In this document: piece after piece, positions 60,566 through 64,000 of the stretch
Position numbering within the stretch: the stretch's first letter is position 1
How the letters are laid out: the number at the start of each line of letters is the position of its first letter
Assembly (NCBI RefSeq): GCF_018130825.1
Contig: NZ_JAFCJS010000001.1
Coordinates: forward strand, 806,001 to 870,000
Length of the DNA: 64,000 bases
From: Bradyrhizobium liaoningense
Lineage (GTDB): Bacteria; Pseudomonadota; Alphaproteobacteria; Rhizobiales; Xanthobacteraceae
Reading direction: 5' to 3'
Notes under the pieces: model-generated
Database searches by the model: none
What the model saw: the letters and a program-made list of their open reading frames with translations, nothing else
What the model was told of the DNA's origin: nothing
Made by a program: the position numbers and the translations under genes

Positions 60566-61060
60566 ATGAAGATTGCCATTGTTGTCGCCGGTCTGATCGT
60601 TGTTGCCATTGCCGCCCTCGTGGCGATCCAGCCAGGCTTCTTGAAGCCGACAGCGCTGGCCAATCTGAAAAAGTCCGACATCCTCGGCTTCTCGCCCGGG
60701 ATGACATTCGAGGAGACAAACAAGGTCGTCACGCAACGCCGCTACCGGTGCCGCCAGCTTCGCGACTCCTTCACCCTCGAATGCGCAGTCGATGGCGCCA
60801 AGGTCACGATCGACAGCGACGACGTTGACGCCAGGCATCCGATCTGGCGCGTCCATGCGGAGCTGAACAATCCGGGGCCGCAAGACGCCGCCGTCAAATC
60901 GATCTCCGGCCAGTTCAACGCCCAGCCGACCAGGGCCGCCCGCGAGGGATGGATATGGATGGTCGGCCGTGGCTTGAAGCTGAGCTACGACGGCACGGCG
61001 CTCAAGCTCGTGGACGAGGCCGAGGAGGCCCGGCGCAGCAAGGGCGGATCGAGGCGCTAG
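60566..61060 (+). CDS. Membrane-anchored periplasmic protein, unknown function
   Basis: 164 residues: one N-terminal helix (about 3-24), then a soluble domain with SDILGFSPGMTFEETNKVV (a SmpA/OmlA- or BLIP-like opening, inferred), YRCRQLRDSFTLECAVDG with two Cys, and a basic end. GAGGGG is three to four bases before ATG 60566. Not assigned to a family. Confidence 0.65.
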   Translation: MKIAIVVAGLIVVAIAALVAIQPGFLKPTALANLKKSDILGFSPGMTFEETNKVVTQRRYRCRQLRDSFTLECAVDGAKVTIDSDDVDARHPIWRVHAELNNPGPQDAAVKSISGQFNAQPTRAAREGWIWMVGRGLKLSYDGTALKLVDEAEEARRSKGGSRR

Positions 61061-61108
61061 ACGGCACTCATCCAAGTCGCCGATGCCATCGAAATCCGCC
61101 GGATTACT

Positions 61109-61366
61109 TCACTCTCGCATGTCCCTGGTCGCGAAGTGGCATCCAAACGCCACCAAGGCCAGAGTGAACGATGAGCCGAGCAGGATTTGCAGAGCCAGTT
61201 CTGTCCCCCCGCTCACATACCTGACGTCGTGCCGGTGCGCGTAACGCTCGGGATGTGCAGCATCGGGCGCTTGCGGAGAACTCGTCAAAAGCACGAGCCA
61301 GGCGACGGTGCCGCAAATCGCTGCAACCCTCGCAACCTTACCCAACCTCTGAAGCCAGCGCTTCAT
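61109..61366 (-). CDS. Small membrane protein, fourth gene of the M50 operon
   Basis: 85 residues with two helices (about 10-28 and 57-76) and a charged His/Arg loop between (PERYAHRHDVRYV). ATG 61366 overlaps the preceding stop (ATGA). Function unknown; co-translation with the two genes before it is the main clue. Confidence 0.65.
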   Translation of the reverse strand: MKRWLQRLGKVARVAAICGTVAWLVLLTSSPQAPDAAHPERYAHRHDVRYVSGGTELALQILLGSSFTLALVAFGCHFATRDMRE

Positions 61367-61626
61367 GCCTCCCTCAGCACCTTCACGGCGCTGAGAATGG
61401 CGAAAGCACCGAAGCCATAGATGAGCGCATTCACAAGCCAGGAAATGGCGATGCCGAGGAAGGTCGGTCCTCCGACCGCTCCCCAGACAAAATACGCAAC
61501 GGTGATGCCGGGCCACTCCAGCGAAAGATAAGCGAAGTCGGTCAGCGGCTCGATGGCGAGGAGCAGCCCCGAGACGAGCGCCCCGATGGCCAATGCAATG
61601 ATGAGGTTCGTCTTCACGGAGGGCAT
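61363..61626 (-). CDS. Small membrane protein, third gene of the M50 operon
   Basis: 87 residues with two or three helices (NLIIALAIGALVSGLLLAIE; WPGITVAYFVWGAVGG; GIAISWLVNALIYGFGAFAI). Both ends overlap neighbouring genes. Not recognised. Confidence 0.65.
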   Translation of the reverse strand: MPSVKTNLIIALAIGALVSGLLLAIEPLTDFAYLSLEWPGITVAYFVWGAVGGPTFLGIAISWLVNALIYGFGAFAILSAVKVLREA

Positions 61627-61826
61627 CAGAGACCCAGCAGCCCGGCGATAACAGGAATGAGGAAATAGGCGGCGACCCCGAGCAGGCCGCCCACGACAAA
61701 GCGTGCAGCGCGGCCGTGAATCTTCGTGTCCAGCCACGCACAAACGGCCACCGCAGCCTCTCTCAGCCAGCTGCCAATGAGGCTTCTGACGAGATCAAAC
61801 AGGAGTTCTGCAAGGAAAGCGGCCAT
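61626..61826 (-). CDS. Small membrane protein, second gene of the M50 operon
   Basis: 66 residues: an amphipathic first half (LAELLFDLVRSLIGSWLREA) and a C-terminal helix ending FLIPVIAGLLGL. Its stop overlaps the next start. It follows the M50 protease gene by 53 bases. Confidence 0.6.
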   Translation of the reverse strand: MAAFLAELLFDLVRSLIGSWLREAAVAVCAWLDTKIHGRAARFVVGGLLGVAAYFLIPVIAGLLGL

Positions 61827-61879
61827 GGCGTTTAGTCGCCCCGCCTCTGGCGGGGTTCAACTGCCGAGGGTTTGACGGT

Positions 61880-62389
61880 CTATTGTCCGGCGGCTGCTTT
61901 GTCCCGCCTCGCCGCGCGCCATGCATCCCACATGAGCAGTCCATCGGACTTGTTGCCGTCCTCGAACTGTCGCGGAACGAGATTCCATGCCGCCAGCCCG
62001 AGATGGGCGAGTGCGATGGCCCAAAGCATCCTGTCGAGCCAATGCGGCTCGCCTGACAGGTAGAACGCGAGACTGGACATGCCGACGAGAAGATTGACGG
62101 CTATTCCCCCGCCGGCGAGCACCGCTGTCGTCAACGGGCCGCCGTCATATTCGTCATGCTCGACATGGCCGCTGAATGGGATGGCGTGGACCGCGAATGT
62201 GGTCGCGCCAATTCGCCAGCCGAACAGTCGTCGCCCTTCCCCGATGACAACGCCCAGAATTGGGACGCCGGCAATTCGACCAAACAGAAGGTGACCAAAC
62301 TCATGCAGCACGACGGCGGAAAAAGCGGCCAGTACCATCCGCACCGTCAAGGTTGAAAGGAGGCCCTGGGCGATCAATTCCCAATTCAT
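61880..62389 (-). CDS. Compact M50 (site-2-type) membrane metalloprotease
   Basis: 169 residues, much smaller than RseP-type S2P. Zinc motif HEFGH at 29-33 within the first helix, and NLVPRQFEDGNKSDG (136-150), where the terminal SDG supplies the third ligand Asp. Three to four helices; no PDZ or CBS domain. M50 enzymes cut within membrane helices. It heads an operon of three small membrane proteins, which may be substrates or partners (inference). Confidence 0.8.
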   Translation of the reverse strand: MNWELIAQGLLSTLTVRMVLAAFSAVVLHEFGHLLFGRIAGVPILGVVIGEGRRLFGWRIGATTFAVHAIPFSGHVEHDEYDGGPLTTAVLAGGGIAVNLLVGMSSLAFYLSGEPHWLDRMLWAIALAHLGLAAWNLVPRQFEDGNKSDGLLMWDAWRAARRDKAAAGQ

Positions 62390-62638
62390 GAATGTTTCTC
62401 AAAAATTGGCCCCATGTGACGCGATGCCAAGACCCTCGATTCAGGCCTTCGTCGCCGCGAACTCCACCCGGGTTCATGATGCCGGCCATCCCGGCCTCTC
62501 GTCGGCAAGACATCTAAGACGATCATCGCAGACGATCACGCATGCGCGCCACGCGTCTTGCGTTGGCGGCTGGACGGGCTAGCATCTCCTGCAACCACAG
62601 GGCGCACTCAACGGACGCCCGATAAGAGGGAGGTCATC

Positions 62639-63106
62639 ATGACGATCAGCAGCGCCCGGCACCTTTTGCTGTTGCCGCTCACCCTCGCCGCCACGCTGAG
62701 CGTCGCCTCCGCCGCCGAGCTCAATCCCGCCGCCGTCACCTACAAACTGCCGGACCAGATCCCCTGGGGCCCGGTCGACGCGCGCGGCGCGCAGACCGCC
62801 GTCGTGGTCGGCGATCCCAGCAAGCCCGGCTTCTACATGGTCTACAACAAGTGGACCAAGGGCAATCACTTCAGCCGCCCGCACTTCCACCCCAACGACC
62901 GCTACATCGTGGTGCTGCAAGGCACCTGGTGGGTCGGCTCAGGCCCAAAGTTCGATCCCGACAACGGCACCGTGCCGATGCCCGCGGGAAGCTTCGTCAC
63001 CCACACCGGCAAGCAGGTGCATTGGGACGGCGCCAAGGACGATGACGCCGTGCTGCTGATCATGGGTGAAGGGCCGGCGACAGCGACGGGGGCGGAGGAG
63101 AAGTAG
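62639..63106 (+). CDS. Exported cupin-domain protein
   Basis: 155 residues. Signal peptide about 1-24 (cleavage ASA/AE). The cupin part contains HFSRPHFHPNDRYIVVLQG, giving the H-x-H-...-E-like metal set (with Asp/Tyr in place of Glu), and later THTGKQVHWDG with the last His. Periplasmic mononuclear-metal cupin of unknown substrate. GGGAGG lies five bases before ATG 62639. Confidence 0.82.
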   Translation: MTISSARHLLLLPLTLAATLSVASAAELNPAAVTYKLPDQIPWGPVDARGAQTAVVVGDPSKPGFYMVYNKWTKGNHFSRPHFHPNDRYIVVLQGTWWVGSGPKFDPDNGTVPMPAGSFVTHTGKQVHWDGAKDDDAVLLIMGEGPATATGAEEK

Positions 63107-63168
63107 AGGGAGAGCGATCGATCTCGTCGTGACGGGGTTTATCGGTCGAGCATCGCCCAGAGCAGCAA

Positions 63169-63588
63169 TCAGCCGTTTCGCGCTAGGAAAACTGCAGAAG
63201 GCTCCACCTCGATGAGGAACTCCTCCTTGGCGAGGTTTGGCACTCCAATCCAGGTTGTACACGGCGGATTATCGCCGAACGCCGCTTTGAGAGCGACGCT
63301 AATGGCTTTGCCCTCGTGTATGTGGCTCTGCTTGATGTAGAGCCGCAACGCGCCAACCTGATCGAGTTTCGCACCAACCGACGCCAGCGCAACGCTAAGA
63401 TTTTCAAGGCTCTTACTGAGTTGACGACCGATGTCACCAGTACCAACGACGTTCTGTTCTGCGTCCCAAGCAACCTGGCCGGACACATACACAAACTCGC
63501 CAAACGGTGTGGGGACTGTAGCAACCTGCGCGAAGCCGTAGCGCGAGCTATCGACGATCCCGACAGGAACATGCACCGATCGCCTCAT
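63169..63588 (-). CDS. RidA/YjgF-family protein lacking the catalytic arginine
   Basis: 139 residues of the chorismate-mutase-like RidA fold: YGFAQVATVPTPFGEFVYVSG, then QLSKSLENLSVALASVGA and the C-terminal LIEVEPSAVFL. The Arg that RidA uses to hold the imine substrate, normally in a P-x-R-T/S context, is Cys here (PPCTTWIGVPNL), so imine deamination is doubtful. GGGAG is five bases before ATG 63588. Confidence 0.82.
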   Translation of the reverse strand: MRRSVHVPVGIVDSSRYGFAQVATVPTPFGEFVYVSGQVAWDAEQNVVGTGDIGRQLSKSLENLSVALASVGAKLDQVGALRLYIKQSHIHEGKAISVALKAAFGDNPPCTTWIGVPNLAKEEFLIEVEPSAVFLARNG

Positions 63589-64000
63589 GAAGGCTCCCTT
63601 TGGCCAGAGCACCAGTCAGCGGCGCCGCCACTAGTAGAGCAGAAAGCCAGCAGGCGGAAAATCGGCTTATGGCTCTTCACTACATATTGCGCCAGAAACT
63701 GATCTCGAACTTATGGTCGGACATGGCATAGCTCTCTATTTGAACACTTGAGAGCTGAATTGCCGAGGACAGAAATATGTGACCCAAAGCGTGACTCACG
63801 CGCAAGAGGTAAACTGGGGGAAGCGGGGACAAAGTCGAAAAACACTTCCAGAAAAATGCGTAACGCATAATTCCTAGCGAAATCCGCTAGTTGATGTTTG
63901 CAACATCGCAAATTGGAAGCGGCAAAAACTACGACGATGGATGCAGATTCATAGCGATGGTCGTTGCGATGATCCGGTGACTCGTACTCACTTTCCGGAT
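63589..64000. other. AT-richer terminal stretch without a clear gene
   Basis: 412 bases. Visibly lower in GC than the rest. A short minus-strand frame at 63680-63724 (MSDHKFEISFWRNM) could be the start of a broken gene but is too short to call. Confidence 0.4.

Noticed and set aside
63680..63724. Fourteen-codon frame MSDHKFEISFWRNM
   Set aside because: May be the broken start of a small gene, but too short and without downstream continuation to call.
1..64000. CRISPR arrays, phage modules, restriction or toxin-antitoxin loci, intact insertion sequences
   Set aside because: Looked for on both strands; no regularly spaced direct repeats, integrase or transposase motifs were seen.

Overview
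The window looks like a chromosomal segment of a Bradyrhizobium-type alphaproteobacterium (Nitrobacteraceae). The evidence is high-GC coding sequence, a complete aapJQMP general amino-acid ABC transporter next to metC, small-protein families typical of this group (DUF3551, DUF6481, DUF2171, MXKDX repeat protein), an NDUFS4-like complex I accessory subunit, Tat-exported TRAP binding proteins, and several families of dispersed palindromic repeats. There is no rRNA operon, CRISPR array, prophage or complete insertion sequence. Two tRNA genes are present: Arg-UCU at 25.9 kb and Pro-UGG at 52.4 kb.

Layout. 0-12 kb: a cysteine synthase, two tandem paralogous TPR/GT41 (O-GlcNAc-transferase-type) glycosyltransferases, the aap operon and divergent metC. 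12-18 kb: a Na/phosphate symporter-like protein behind a sigma-EcfG-type promoter, then a minus-strand envelope operon (ArnT-like glycosyltransferase, PAP2 phosphatase, GT2 polyprenyl-phosphate glycosyltransferase, LAB_N protein, DUF3592). 18-25.5 kb: penicillin-binding protein 1C with its alpha-2-macroglobulin partner. 25.9-32.2 kb: tRNA-Arg, then a patch of small, poorly characterised genes and an unusual PLP-type protein. 32-40 kb: two unrelated TRAP transporters, the second with an FCD/GntR regulator, a 21-bp operator-like palindrome and a DHDPS-family aldolase/lyase, bracketed by two copies of a terminal-inverted-repeat element. 40-47 kb: a leucine-degradation (liu) operon with a divergent AraC-type regulator. 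47-55 kb: Lrp regulator, complex I subunit, OpgC, DUF192 and double cold-shock proteins, tRNA-Pro, Sir2 deacylase. 55-64 kb: accessory small-gene territory with many short secreted or membrane proteins, an HU protein, a probable structured RNA, a LexA-type box, more EcfG-type promoters, and a four-gene membrane operon headed by a compact M50 (site-2) protease.

How the genes may work together. The liu operon converts isovaleryl-CoA towards acetoacetate plus acetyl-CoA, but the hydratase step is not encoded beside it. The envelope operon has the parts needed to remove a lipid phosphate and add a sugar from a polyprenyl carrier, which fits the phosphate-free, glycosylated lipid A reported for bradyrhizobia (inference). 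PBP1C and the thioester macroglobulin form a known periplasmic pair. Four well-placed GGAAC-N16-CGTT sites suggest that several of the small genes and the phosphate symporter belong to the general stress response.

The least explained and most interesting places are the 57.4-57.9 kb cluster (LexA-type box with a 45-residue protein, and a multi-stem RNA with competing helices), the 61.1-62.4 kb M50 protease operon, and the PLP-fold orphan at 27-28.2 kb.
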